The notes: generated by a model from the letters alone, not told the origin. Numbered from the stretch's first letter, positions 1 through 9,475 are shown. The stretch is DNA of 64,000 bases from Candidatus Pantoea edessiphila (GCF_002933355.1 NZ_PDKU01000005.1:1-64000), one strand, 5' to 3'. Translations and numbers: made by a program.

Positions 1-69
<69 letters not shown>

Positions 70-156
70 TTTAATACGTAATAATTAAGATGCTTTTCTA
101 CGAAGTACCTACATAAATTGTTTGATAGTTTTTTATAAAATTAAAATCCAGCAGGC

Positions 157-618
157 TTATTGTTGATATCCAATATCTTGGTAAGTAGGATTTTTCGCCA
201 TATTACGAGCTAAAATATCACAACGGTTGTTTTCAGAGTGATTCGTGTGACTTTTAATCCATTTCCAATTAATTTTATGATAATTGATCACTAAATCAAG
301 TCTTTGCCATAAGTCTATGTTTTTTACCAATTTTTTATTAGAAGTTTTCCAATCGTGATTTTTCCAATTATGAATCCAAGTAGTAATGCCATACCGTACA
401 TATTGGCTATCAGTACTTAATAATATATTACAAGGTTGCCTTAGAAGTTCTAAAGATATAATAGTTGCCATAAGTTCCATTCGATTATTTGTAGTTAAAT
501 AATAACCAGCACTAAATGTTCTTTCATAAAAAATATCTTTTAAAATAAAAGCATAACCACCAGGTCCAGGATTTTTAAGACAAGATCCGTCTGTGAATAT
601 TTCTATTTTTCTATACAT
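157..618 (-). CDS. rnhA: Ribonuclease HI
   Basis: Cytoplasmic RNase HI cleaves the RNA strand of RNA:DNA hybrids, removing R-loops and primer remnants. At 153 residues it matches the usual length of about 155. The catalytic residues sit at the E. coli positions: D10 in FTDGSC, E48 in RMELM, D70 in STDSQY, H124 and D134 in NRCDILAR. The family GHAGH segment near 124 reads SHTNH, but the histidine itself is kept. The gene is divergent from dnaQ across 47 bases, as in enteric bacteria, and converges on the 16S 3' end. Confidence 0.97.
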   Translation of the reverse strand: MYRKIEIFTDGSCLKNPGPGGYAFILKDIFYERTFSAGYYLTTNNRMELMATIISLELLRQPCNILLSTDSQYVRYGITTWIHNWKNHDWKTSNKKLVKNIDLWQRLDLVINYHKINWKWIKSHTNHSENNRCDILARNMAKNPTYQDIGYQQ

Positions 619-665
619 TTTTATATTACACTCTAATAAATAACTTAATAATAAAAATTTTTCAC

Positions 666-1415
666 ATGAATACCATACATAATCGCCAAATATTTCTAGA
701 TACTGAAACTACTGGAATAAATATTACTGGAACTTATTATGAAGGTCATAAAATAATAGAAATTGGTGCAGTTGAATTAATTAATCGTCTTCCAACAGGT
801 AATAATTTTCATAAATATTTAAATCCTAATAGATCAATAACTCATGAATCATTTAAAATTCATGGTATTTCAAATGATTTTTTAATCAACAAACCAACTT
901 TTAGTGAAATAGCTGAAGAATTTATTAACTATGTTTATGGTGCAGAATTAATAATACATAACGCAATGTTTGATGTTGATTTTATAAACTATGAATTAAG
1001 TAAACTAAATTTAAGTATAAAAAATATTAAAAATATTTGCCATATTACAGATAGCCTTGAAACATCGAGAAAGATGTTTCCTGGAAAAAAAAACAATCTT
1101 GATGCTCTCTGTGTCCGTTATAAATTAGATACTAGCAAACGTAAATTGCATAGCGCAATCATAGATGCTGAGATTTTATCTAAAATTTTTTTACTTATGA
1201 CTAGTGGTCAAATATCTTTACCTTTCACACAAAACAAATCCAGTTCTCAAAAGGAATTAAAATTTTTTGAAAATATTAATATTAAAAGATCATCTTTAAG
1301 AATTATCATGGCAAATGAGAAAGAAATCTTATCTCATAAAGAAAATCTAGATTTAATACAGAAATATTCAGGTTTTTGCATGTGGAAAGAAAAATTTGTA
1401 GACTATGATGGATAA
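666..1415 (+). CDS. dnaQ: DNA polymerase III epsilon subunit (3'-5' proofreading exonuclease)
   Basis: Epsilon proofreads within the Pol III core by removing mismatched 3' nucleotides. All DEDDh exonuclease residues are visible: D12 and E14 in LDTETTG (Exo I), D103 in NAMFDVDF (Exo II), and H162 and D167 in LHSAIIDAE (Exo III). The length of 249 residues compares with 243 in E. coli, and the C-terminal tail that contacts the alpha subunit is present, so proofreading should be intact. It shares a 47-base divergent intergenic region with rnhA. The aspV tRNA that follows dnaQ in E. coli is absent. Confidence 0.97.
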   Translation: MNTIHNRQIFLDTETTGINITGTYYEGHKIIEIGAVELINRLPTGNNFHKYLNPNRSITHESFKIHGISNDFLINKPTFSEIAEEFINYVYGAELIIHNAMFDVDFINYELSKLNLSIKNIKNICHITDSLETSRKMFPGKKNNLDALCVRYKLDTSKRKLHSAIIDAEILSKIFLLMTSGQISLPFTQNKSSSQKELKFFENINIKRSSLRIIMANEKEILSHKENLDLIQKYSGFCMWKEKFVDYDG

Positions 1416-1796
1416 ATAATCTACTAACATCATCGAATGATATTATATAGATTAATATTATTTAAATTTTAAAGAATATTGTATTATCATGGTATTTATG
1501 CTTATTTTTATCTCTAATAAAGATCTATTGATGAAAAATAAATTATTTTGATAGAAAAGAAAATAAAATAATTCTCATAGTAATATGCTATTTTTGATTT
1601 ATCCTCAATTAAGGATTAAATAAAGATATTTCTATGTATACTAATTTCATCTTATATAGGACATTATAGCATGTATTTTGCATCATCTTCATTAAAATAA
1701 TGATTTGTTAACATAAATTTTAAAGATTTTATCTATTTAGTGATTTTTTATTTTTTGTCAATAGTCAATAAATGAATAATACAAGGAAATAAAATT
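1416..1796. other. Intergenic region, no gene seen
   Basis: AT-rich spacer between dnaQ and the first ureide gene. I see no tRNA, no extended reading frame and no GC-rich hairpin. The only clear signal is the ribosome binding site AAGGAA just before hpxA, at about 1783-1788. A promoter for the ureide genes must lie here but cannot be singled out in such AT-rich sequence. Confidence 0.6.
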
Positions 1797-2531
1797 ATGC
1801 ATTTAATTCAAGTAATTAATCCTAATACTAGTATAGATATTACTGAAATAATTAATCAAACAGCCAATAATCTGAAATCAGATTACATTGATATTTCAGT
1901 AATATCTCCAACTAAAGGAGGAGTGCCTTCTATAGAAGGAAATTTTGATGTGGCAATTGCTAATATAGGTGTTTTAGATCAAGTTAAAATTGGTGAATTA
2001 CAAGGTGTTCAAGGTCATGTTATTGCTTGTTTTAGTGATCCAGGTTTACTTGCAGCACGTGAAATAGCAGTAAAACCTGTGATCGGTATGGCTGAAGCAG
2101 CTATGCATATTGCTACACTATTAGCTACTAAGTTTTCTATAATAACTACATTACCCCGTACATTAATGATTACTAAACAATTATTACAACAATATGGATT
2201 AATACATCATTGTAGTGCAATACATAATGTTGACTTTTCAGTATTAGAATTAGTTAGTAAACAAGAACAGGCAAAAGAAAAAATAATCGAATGTTGTATA
2301 GAATCAAAAATGAAGGATGGTATTGGAGCTATTATCTTAGGTTGTGCTGCTATGTCTAATTTAGCACCATTACTAATGCAAGAACTTAGAATACCAGTTA
2401 TAGACGGTATTAGTGCTGCAATTAATATAGTTGAATTACTGATAAAATCAGGATTAAGCACAAGTAAATACGGTGATCTAGATTTTCCTTCAAAAAAAAC
2501 ACTTTCTGGTATATTTCAGTACTTAAATTAA
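1797..2531 (+). CDS. hpxA: Allantoin racemase (Asp/Glu/hydantoin racemase family)
   Basis: Predicted to interconvert R- and S-allantoin so that all allantoin can reach the stereospecific allantoinase. The 244-residue protein has the two-cysteine racemase architecture: C78 in IACFSDPGLLAARE and C183 in ILGCAAMS, one acid/base cysteine per half. These match the catalytic pair described for Klebsiella HpxA at nearly the same numbering. The start is supported by AAGGAA eight bases upstream. It lies 11 bases before the allantoinase gene, so the two are probably cotranscribed. A general hydantoin racemase is the alternative, but the ureide neighbours favour allantoin. Confidence 0.9.
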   Translation: MHLIQVINPNTSIDITEIINQTANNLKSDYIDISVISPTKGGVPSIEGNFDVAIANIGVLDQVKIGELQGVQGHVIACFSDPGLLAAREIAVKPVIGMAEAAMHIATLLATKFSIITTLPRTLMITKQLLQQYGLIHHCSAIHNVDFSVLELVSKQEQAKEKIIECCIESKMKDGIGAIILGCAAMSNLAPLLMQELRIPVIDGISAAINIVELLIKSGLSTSKYGDLDFPSKKTLSGIFQYLN

Positions 2532-2542
2532 AATAAAAATCT

Positions 2543-3511
2543 ATGAAAAATTTTAGTAACATAACAAATCAATCGTATGATTTCCATGAAAAACATCAAA
2601 GAAATTTAATAGGTTATGGATCTAATCCACCTTATGCTCATTGGCCAAAAAATGCTCGTTTAGCAATACAATTTGTTTTGAATTATGAAGAAGGAGCTGA
2701 AAGTCATATAATAGATGGTGATCAATACTCTGAAAAATTTCTTTCCGATCTTATTATAACTGATAGTTATTCAAATCGTCATATGTCTATGGAATCTATT
2801 TATGAATATGGTTCACGAGTTGGATTTTGGCGTATTCATAATGAATTTCAGAAACGCAATTTACCATTAACAATTTTTGGAGTTTCCGTTGCATTAGCTA
2901 GAAATAATGAAGTAGTTAAGGCAATTAAAAAAGCTAATTATGATGTAGTTAACCATGGATTGCGTTGGATAAATTATCAAACAGTAGACATTGAAACAGA
3001 AAGAACACATATTCAAAAATCAGTACAATTATACTTAGATTTATTTGGAAAGCTTCCTACTGGTTGGTATACAGGCAGAGATAGTCCAAATACACGTCAT
3101 TTATTAATAGAACAAGGTGGATTTACCTATGATAGTGATTATTATGGTGATGATTTACCTTTTTGGATATCTGTTAATTGCAAGGATGGAAATTCTAAAA
3201 AACACTTAATTATTCCTTATACGCTTGATTGTAATGATATGCGATTTTTTTTACCACAAGGATTTAATACTGCAAAACATTTCTTTATTTATCTTAAAGA
3301 TACATTTGATGTGCTTTATGAGGAAGGTAAAATTAAACCTAAATTGATGTCAATTGGCATGCATTGTAGAATATTAGGTCGTCCAGGAAAATTTATTGCA
3401 TTGAAGAATTTTCTTGACTATATTAAAAATTATCAAGATATATGGATTTGCACACGTCAACAAATTGCAGATCATTGGATTAATAAATGCTCTCTTTCTT
3501 TCTGCAAATAA
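2543..3511 (+). CDS. hpxB: Allantoinase, PuuE/polysaccharide-deacetylase type
   Basis: Predicted to hydrolyse the hydantoin ring of allantoin to allantoate. This is the metal-independent, NodB-fold allantoinase (PuuE/HpxB), unrelated to the amidohydrolase AllB. Hallmarks are RNLIGYGSNPPYAHWP near residues 20-35, FVLNYEEGAE near 50-60, YEYGSRVGFWRI near 90-100, NHGLRWINYQ near 138-147 and YTGRDSPNTR near 175. The length of 322 residues is normal and no break is seen. It follows hpxA by 11 bases and converges on hpxY, with 56 bases between the two stop codons. Confidence 0.92.
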   Translation: MKNFSNITNQSYDFHEKHQRNLIGYGSNPPYAHWPKNARLAIQFVLNYEEGAESHIIDGDQYSEKFLSDLIITDSYSNRHMSMESIYEYGSRVGFWRIHNEFQKRNLPLTIFGVSVALARNNEVVKAIKKANYDVVNHGLRWINYQTVDIETERTHIQKSVQLYLDLFGKLPTGWYTGRDSPNTRHLLIEQGGFTYDSDYYGDDLPFWISVNCKDGNSKKHLIIPYTLDCNDMRFFLPQGFNTAKHFFIYLKDTFDVLYEEGKIKPKLMSIGMHCRILGRPGKFIALKNFLDYIKNYQDIWICTRQQIADHWINKCSLSFCK

Positions 3512-3567
3512 TCAGTTTTTACATATTTTGATACTAAGAAATATTTAATAATTTATAATTTATTTTA

Positions 3568-4965
3568 TCATTTACTAGCAATATCAATTGGTTGCATAGT
3601 TAATCCGTTGTTTTCTAAATTTTTTGCTGCATGTAAAACTAATTCTTCTTGAAATGGAGCAGCAATTAGTTGGAGTCCTATGGGTAATCTGTTTTGTGTG
3701 ATAAATGGGACTGTACAAACAGGTAGACCAAGGAAAGAAATTGGCTGAGTTAGCATACCAATACTAGATTTTGCAGGTAAATCGTAACCGTTAACATGAA
3801 TTTCTTGTTGACCTATGGTTATAGCAGTACATGGTGTTGCAGGAGCAATGAGTATATCAAACTTGTTAAAAAGAGGTAAAACTTGTTGTTTAAAATAATT
3901 TCGGAAACGTTGTGCTTGAATATACCAATTACTTGGCATTATAGCACCGGCTATTAGTCTTTCACGTGAATTTAATTCAAATCTTTCCGGTATTTGACGA
4001 AGTAAAGGCAAATATTGATTACCACTTTCTCCAGCTGTGATAATAAAAGCAGCAGAACGAGCTAATTCAGCTTCAGGAATCACAATTTCATCACTAGCTT
4101 TTAGTGCTTTTCCTGCAATAGCCATTGCTCTATGAGCTTCTTCATTAGACCAATAAGAAAAAAATCCCCCTAATAAAGCACATCTTAATATATTTTTTTC
4201 CTTATTTAAGTTTAAGAATGTTTGAGAAGTAGGATAATCTGTTTGAAATGGATCATTAATATCTTTCCCTTGCATACAATCATATACTATAGCTAAATCT
4301 TCCACTCTACGGGCAAATAAACCAATATGATCAAGGCTAGAAACAAAAGTATGTGTTCCAGTACGTGACAGTCTTCCAAAAGTAGGTTTTAAACCAAAAA
4401 CACCACATAATGAAGCTGGAACTCTGATTGAACCGTTGGTATCTGTACCTAATGAAAAATGTATTAATCCTGCTGCTACTGCAGCAGCAGAACCTCCAGA
4501 AGAACCTCCTGCTATACGTGTTAAATCATGTGGATTATGAGTAGCACCATAATAACTATTTTCTGTAGTGAATCCATAAGCATAAGCATCCATATTCAAC
4601 ATTCCAGAAAGAATTGCACCTGACTCAGATAATTTTGATATAACCCATGCATCTTTTTGCGCAGCAGGATATCCAATAAACATACTAGCACCAGATAAAG
4701 TTGTATACCCTTGTACGTCAAACAAATTTTTAACAGCATAGGGAATACCAGATAATAAAGTTAATTTTTCGTTCCTATGTTTTTTTTGATCTACTGTACT
4801 AGCTTCTTTTAATATACGTTCTGTAGTAATTTCAGTCCAAGCATTTAATTTAGAATTATATTGTTTAATCATTTCAATAGTTTTATTTGCAATTTCTATT
4901 ACACTTATTGCACCTGTTTTAATGGCCTTATTTAAATCTACAATAGACATATCACTTAATTTCAT
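3568..4965 (-). CDS. hpxY: Amidase-signature hydrolase HpxY (AtzE/AtzF-like), probable oxalurate branch
   Basis: A 465-residue amidase-signature enzyme with the full Ser-cisSer-Lys triad: K79 in YAVKNLFDVQG, S155 in AGGSSGGSAAAVAAG, and nucleophile S179, 24 residues on, in DTNGSIRVPAS. In Klebsiella the hpxWXYZ genes serve the final, oxalurate/oxamate part of purine degradation, and the same W-X-Y order is kept here. It overlaps hpxX by 4 bases (ATGA), which implies translational coupling and probably a heteromeric enzyme like GatA with GatC. The exact substrate, oxalurate or a related carbamoyl amide, is inferred from context. Confidence 0.88.
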   Translation of the reverse strand: MKLSDMSIVDLNKAIKTGAISVIEIANKTIEMIKQYNSKLNAWTEITTERILKEASTVDQKKHRNEKLTLLSGIPYAVKNLFDVQGYTTLSGASMFIGYPAAQKDAWVISKLSESGAILSGMLNMDAYAYGFTTENSYYGATHNPHDLTRIAGGSSGGSAAAVAAGLIHFSLGTDTNGSIRVPASLCGVFGLKPTFGRLSRTGTHTFVSSLDHIGLFARRVEDLAIVYDCMQGKDINDPFQTDYPTSQTFLNLNKEKNILRCALLGGFFSYWSNEEAHRAMAIAGKALKASDEIVIPEAELARSAAFIITAGESGNQYLPLLRQIPERFELNSRERLIAGAIMPSNWYIQAQRFRNYFKQQVLPLFNKFDILIAPATPCTAITIGQQEIHVNGYDLPAKSSIGMLTQPISFLGLPVCTVPFITQNRLPIGLQLIAAPFQEELVLHAAKNLENNGLTMQPIDIASK

Positions 4966-5147
4966 GCTTTGTAAACCCCTGCTACTGGTAGACGATCTTC
5001 CAACGGAAAAGACATTAATGGTGAAGCAATATTAGCAATATGTTGTATTTGATTCAGTAATTCAGAACGATTTCGATCATCTATATTAAGATCCATTATC
5101 TTTTCCATTTGTATTACATAGTTGTTCCAATTAATATTATTATTCAT
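4962..5147 (-). CDS. hpxX: HpxX, small GatC-like partner of HpxY
   Basis: A 61-residue protein of the HpxX/AtzG (DUF4089) type, resembling GatC, which wraps around amidase subunits. The C-terminal segment SPLMSFPLEDRLPVAGVY is typical. I place the start at 5147 because AGGA sits just upstream of that ATG and the gene then begins 14 bases after the hpxW stop; a longer frame reaching 5183 would overlap hpxW and has no ribosome site. The 4-base overlap with hpxY fits coupled synthesis of a two-subunit enzyme. It is short and easily missed. Confidence 0.85.
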   Translation of the reverse strand: MNNNINWNNYVIQMEKIMDLNIDDRNRSELLNQIQHIANIASPLMSFPLEDRLPVAGVYKA

Positions 5148-5160
5148 TTTTTTCCTATTA

Positions 5161-6759
5161 TTAAAATCCGTTAGCACTACCATTACACCGAGGATCGCTT
5201 GCGCCTTCTAACATACCGTTATTGTGACGAACTATAGCACCAGCATGACCAACTGCTTCACTAAATTCATCTAGCAATTCTATTTGATGTCCTAAATTAC
5301 GCAAATTTTCTATAGTCTTTACATCAAAACGTTTCTCAATTTTCAAAGAATGAGAATATTCTCCCCAAGTCCTTCCAAATATCCATCTTGGCATAGTAAT
5401 TGATTGTTGAAGTTGTAAATTTTGAACTACGTATCTAGTAAAAATAGCTGCTTGAATTTGAGGTTGCCCGTCACCACCCATTGATCCATAAACCATAACA
5501 CGATTATTTTTAAGTCTTGCAGCAGCCGGATTTAGTGTATGAAATGGCTTTTTGCCAGGATATAAGGCTAAAATATGTGTAGGATTAAGACTGAATGCAA
5601 CACCGCGATTATGCCAAACAATACCAGTATTAGGTATTACTATTCCACTACCAAATTCATGATAAATACTTTGGATAAATGATACAGCTAAACCGTTTTT
5701 ATCTATTATACCCATCCAAACTGTATCACCATCACTATATCTTAATTGTTGATAGCTTGATGCTTTTTTATCATTAATTTGATTGGCCATATTAATAAAA
5801 GTTTCTTTATTAAGAAATGAATATAAATTCTCATTCATATATCTAGAGTCTGTAATATATTTATCACGTATTATAAAAGCTTTTTTTGTTGCTTCTACTA
5901 TGTTATGTATTGTTTTTACAGTATCAGCATTTGACATGTCTAATTGATCAAGGATACCTAATATCATCAAAGATGTAATTCCTTGAGTTGGTGGCATTGT
6001 ATTCCATATATCTCCTTTGCTATGAGAAATACTTAATGGTGTGTATCGATGAGCTCTATGTTGTTTTAAATCTTGTAGGGTAATAGGCATTTTAAGATAT
6101 AACATTTGTTTCGCTAGTTTATGCGCTAAATTTCCATGATAAAAACTATCAAGACCTTCGTCAGCCAATTGATGTAATGTTTTTGCTAATTCTGGTTGTA
6201 TAAACCGACTACCTATCTCAGGTATTTTTCCATTAGATAAAAAAGTTGTATAAAAACCTGGTTGAATTTTTAATTCTGTTATTTTCTTTTTAGTAGCAAT
6301 AAATTGTGAATGAGTAATGGGAAATCCATCATTAGCATATAAAATTGCATCATTTAATAACTCTGTTAATGATATTTGAGATTGTTTTTGAATATTAAAT
6401 TCTGATGATATACAAAGAGCTTCTTGCCAACCACTTAATGTTCCAGCTACAGTTATAGCTGATTTTGGACCACGATGTGGAATGTTCTGTTCATTATAAT
6501 AACAATCTAAATTAACTAAAGAACCAGCGGCACCACTAGCATCTATAGCTATTGGTTTTCCTTGAGGAGGAAGAATTAACCAGAACCCATCTCCACCTAA
6601 ACCATTCATGTGAGGATAAACTACAGATATGGTTGCTGCAGCTGCAACCATTGCTTCAATTGCATTACCTCCCTGTTTTAATATTTTTACTGCAGTACCA
6701 CTTGCTAAGTGATGAGGGGTAACCACCATACCAAATAGTGCTGTATTACTATAAATCAT
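5161..6759 (-). CDS. hpxW: Oxamate amidohydrolase HpxW (gamma-glutamyltransferase-like Ntn hydrolase)
   Basis: A 532-residue member of the gamma-glutamyltransferase family. In Klebsiella, HpxW was characterised as an oxamate amidohydrolase, releasing oxalate and ammonia. Family features are GMVVTPHHLAS at 10-20, GGNAIEA near 30, GLGGDGFW at 53-60, the autoprocessing site before T346 in SDGDTVWMG (the new N-terminal nucleophile of the small subunit), and GSMGGDGQPQ near residue 435. There is no signal peptide, unlike periplasmic Ggt, which agrees with a cytoplasmic ureide enzyme. First gene of the hpxWXY operon; its 231-base upstream region is shared divergently with hpxJ. Confidence 0.9.
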   Translation of the reverse strand: MIYSNTALFGMVVTPHHLASGTAVKILKQGGNAIEAMVAAAATISVVYPHMNGLGGDGFWLILPPQGKPIAIDASGAAGSLVNLDCYYNEQNIPHRGPKSAITVAGTLSGWQEALCISSEFNIQKQSQISLTELLNDAILYANDGFPITHSQFIATKKKITELKIQPGFYTTFLSNGKIPEIGSRFIQPELAKTLHQLADEGLDSFYHGNLAHKLAKQMLYLKMPITLQDLKQHRAHRYTPLSISHSKGDIWNTMPPTQGITSLMILGILDQLDMSNADTVKTIHNIVEATKKAFIIRDKYITDSRYMNENLYSFLNKETFINMANQINDKKASSYQQLRYSDGDTVWMGIIDKNGLAVSFIQSIYHEFGSGIVIPNTGIVWHNRGVAFSLNPTHILALYPGKKPFHTLNPAAARLKNNRVMVYGSMGGDGQPQIQAAIFTRYVVQNLQLQQSITMPRWIFGRTWGEYSHSLKIEKRFDVKTIENLRNLGHQIELLDEFSEAVGHAGAIVRHNNGMLEGASDPRCNGSANGF

Positions 6760-6990
6760 TATATTTTTATTAGATAAATTAATGAATATGATTAATGTAA
6801 ACTAAAAATCGTTTTATGAAAAGAATAAGTATTATTATGATAATGATTTATGTTATATAAATTTATTATGTATTAAAAATAAATATTATTAATAATTGAT
6901 TTATTAACAATTAAAATCATACTGTTTTATTTTTTTTATTAAAATAAATTATTTTATTATTATTAATGAACTAACAGTGGAAAATCAAAT

Positions 6991-8232
6991 ATGGATATTT
7001 TTCAATATCATCAAATTAATGCACCACAACGTTTACTCATGGGACCAGGACCTATAAACGCAGATCCACGAGTTCTGCGTGCTATGGCAACTCAGTTGAT
7101 TGGTCAGTATGATCCTTATATGACTGATTATATGAATGAAGTAATGGCATTATATCGTGATTTATTTAAAACAAAAAATTATTGGACTATATTAATTAAT
7201 GGAACGTCTAGAGCAGGTATAGAATCTATTTTAATATCTACAATTCATCCAGGGGATAAAGTATTAGTTTTAGTATTTGGAAGATTTGGTCATTTGCTAT
7301 GTGAAATTGCTCGCCGTTGTAAGGCAGAAGTTTATACTATAGTTGTTCCTTGGGGTGAAATCGTTATACCTGATAAAGTAGAAGATGCTATAAAGAAAAT
7401 AAAACCGAAATTGTTACTTACAGTACATGGAGACACATCAACTACTATGCTGCAACCCTTACAAGAAATAGGTGATGTTTGTGAACAATATAACGTTTTA
7501 TTTTATACTGATGCAACTGCATCAATAGGTGGTAATATATTAGAAACAGATAAATGGAAGTTAGATGCTGTATCTGCAGGTATGCAAAAATGTCTTGGAG
7601 GTCCTTCTGGTACTTCCCCTATTACTTTAAGTTCTAAAATAGAAAAGGTAATTAGAAAAAGAAGTTGTGTAGAATCAGGTATTCGTACTCAAGAGCATAA
7701 AGATGGTTGTAATGAGATAATATATTCTAATTATTTTGATCTAAGCATGATTATGGATTATTGGGGTCCACAACGTCTAAATCATCATACAGAAGCTACT
7801 ACTGCACTTTATGGATCTCGTGAGTGTGCACGTATTATTTTACAAGATGGACTAAATAAAAATATTTCTCGCCACAAGAAACATGGTAGAGCAATGTTAG
7901 CTGGGATTCAAGCGATGGGATTAGAAATTTTTGGTAATATAAACTATAAAATGAATAATATTTTAGGAGTAGTAATACCTTTATCTATTAATGGTAATCA
8001 GGTAAGAAAAATAATGTTAGAAGATTTTTCAATAGAAATAGGTACTTCTTTTGGTGCTTTAGATGGGAAAATTTGGCGTATTGGAACTATGGGTTACAAT
8101 GCTCGTAAAGACTGCGTGATGCAAACTCTATGTGCTTTAGATAGTGTTTTAAATTATCTTGGTTATCGAACAGTACAAGGTGCTTCATTACAAGCTGCAT
8201 GGGATTATTACGAGAAACATAATAATGATTGA
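6991..8232 (+). CDS. hpxJ: Ureidoglycine aminotransferase (PucG/HpxJ type)
   Basis: PLP-dependent class V aminotransferase of 413 residues. PucG/HpxJ enzymes transfer the amino group of unstable S-ureidoglycine to an oxo acid such as glyoxylate, giving oxalurate and an amino acid such as glycine. Visible features are LLMGPGPINADPRVLRAM at 15-32, the substrate loop NGTSRAGIE at 70-78, D174 in YTDATAS (pyridine-nitrogen contact) and the Schiff-base K200 in AGMQKCLGGPSG. The usual alanine-glyoxylate aminotransferase is the alternative, but adjacency to the allantoate amidohydrolase gene favours ureidoglycine. It overlaps hpxK by 8 bases. Confidence 0.9.
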   Translation: MDIFQYHQINAPQRLLMGPGPINADPRVLRAMATQLIGQYDPYMTDYMNEVMALYRDLFKTKNYWTILINGTSRAGIESILISTIHPGDKVLVLVFGRFGHLLCEIARRCKAEVYTIVVPWGEIVIPDKVEDAIKKIKPKLLLTVHGDTSTTMLQPLQEIGDVCEQYNVLFYTDATASIGGNILETDKWKLDAVSAGMQKCLGGPSGTSPITLSSKIEKVIRKRSCVESGIRTQEHKDGCNEIIYSNYFDLSMIMDYWGPQRLNHHTEATTALYGSRECARIILQDGLNKNISRHKKHGRAMLAGIQAMGLEIFGNINYKMNNILGVVIPLSINGNQVRKIMLEDFSIEIGTSFGALDGKIWRIGTMGYNARKDCVMQTLCALDSVLNYLGYRTVQGASLQAAWDYYEKHNND

Positions 8233-9475
8233 TAGTAGAGAAGCAAAAATTTCTGCAATGCGCGTGATCTTAAGATGCAATGAGTTATCTAAGATCACTT
8301 GTAAAGAAATTGGAATAACACGTATTTATTTATCTAAAGAACACCTACTAGCTAATAAATTAGTAGGAAAATGGATGCAAGAAGCGGGTATGTTAGTATG
8401 GCAAGACGCTGTAGGAAATATTTGTGGCCGTTATGATTCTTATTTTAAAAATGCACCAGCAATAATGCTAGGTTCACATTTAGATACAGTAAAAAATGCT
8501 GGTAAATATGATGGTATATTAGGTGTATTAACTGCTATTGAGTTAGTATATTGGTTTAATAAAAAAAATATTCGTTTTCAATTAGCAATTGAAGTAATTG
8601 GTTTTAGTGATGAAGAAGGTACAAGATTTGGCATAACACTTCTTGGTAGTAGAGGTATCACTGGTACATGGAATGAAAAATGGTTATCTTATACTGATAA
8701 CGATGGAATTACTATGCATCAAGCTATGAGTGATTTCGGATTAAAAAGCAATAAGATTAATGATGCGTCTAGAAATATAAAAGATATTGTTGCTTATATT
8801 GAATTGCATATAGAACAAGGTCCTTGTTTAGAAAAAGAGAACTTACCTCTTGCTGTTGTAACAACAATTAATGGAACACGCCGTTTTAATTGTAAGTTTA
8901 TAGGTGAAGCTGGACATGCTGGTACAGTACCAATGCGTTATCGCAGAGATGCCTTAGTAGCTTGTGCTGAATGGATAATTTTTATTGAGTCTAATACTAG
9001 GGAAAACCATCCTCAATTAGTATCTACAGTAGGGTACATAGATTGTGATCCTGGAGTTATAAATGTAATTCCTGGAGTAGTGAATTGTTCATTGGATATT
9101 CGAGGTCCTCAAGATGATATGTTAGAATCTTTTGCTTCTATTTTATTATCAGAGGCTAAAATGATCGCGACTCGTAGAAATATGATCTTTAATTATAAAG
9201 AATATTATCGGACTTATGAAACATTATGTGATATTGCATTACAAAAAATTTTGAGTAGTTCAATAGAAACAGTACAAGGAAGAAGTTTTTTTTTATCAAG
9301 CGGAGCAGGTCATGATGCAATTGCTATAGCTGAACGCTGGCCAGTTGGTATGTTATTTATACGAAATTATCGTGGCATTAGTCACAATCCCAAAGAATCA
9401 GTTAACCTGGAAGATATTATCTTATCTTTACAAGCTTATTCTGATGCAATATGTAAAATAGTTAAAAAATTCTAG
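8225..9475 (+). CDS. hpxK: Allantoate amidohydrolase (M20 family)
   Basis: Predicted to hydrolyse allantoate to ureidoglycine, CO2 and ammonia. This is a 416-residue M20/AllC-type metalloenzyme. Metal ligands are visible: H85 and D87 in GSHLDTVKNAGKYDG (with D96), E130/E131 in FSDEEGTRFG, H195 in ELHIEQGP and a C-terminal histidine in SGAGHDAIA. The dimerisation-domain signature GEAGHAGTVPM is present. I start at 8225, where ATGATTGA overlaps the hpxJ stop by 8 bases; an upstream start at 8159 would overlap hpxJ by 74 bases and adds nothing family-like. HpxK makes the substrate that HpxJ consumes, so coupling suits an unstable intermediate. Confidence 0.9.
   Translation: MIDSREAKISAMRVILRCNELSKITCKEIGITRIYLSKEHLLANKLVGKWMQEAGMLVWQDAVGNICGRYDSYFKNAPAIMLGSHLDTVKNAGKYDGILGVLTAIELVYWFNKKNIRFQLAIEVIGFSDEEGTRFGITLLGSRGITGTWNEKWLSYTDNDGITMHQAMSDFGLKSNKINDASRNIKDIVAYIELHIEQGPCLEKENLPLAVVTTINGTRRFNCKFIGEAGHAGTVPMRYRRDALVACAEWIIFIESNTRENHPQLVSTVGYIDCDPGVINVIPGVVNCSLDIRGPQDDMLESFASILLSEAKMIATRRNMIFNYKEYYRTYETLCDIALQKILSSSIETVQGRSFFLSSGAGHDAIAIAERWPVGMLFIRNYRGISHNPKESVNLEDIILSLQAYSDAICKIVKKF

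Noticed and set aside
2207..2461. 84-codon antisense frame within hpxA
   Set aside because: It lies wholly opposite a well-supported racemase gene with both catalytic cysteines; it has no features of its own.
8159..8224. N-terminal extension of hpxK inside hpxJ
   Set aside because: The extra 22 residues are not family-like, and the ATG at 8225 gives a classical stop/start overlap.
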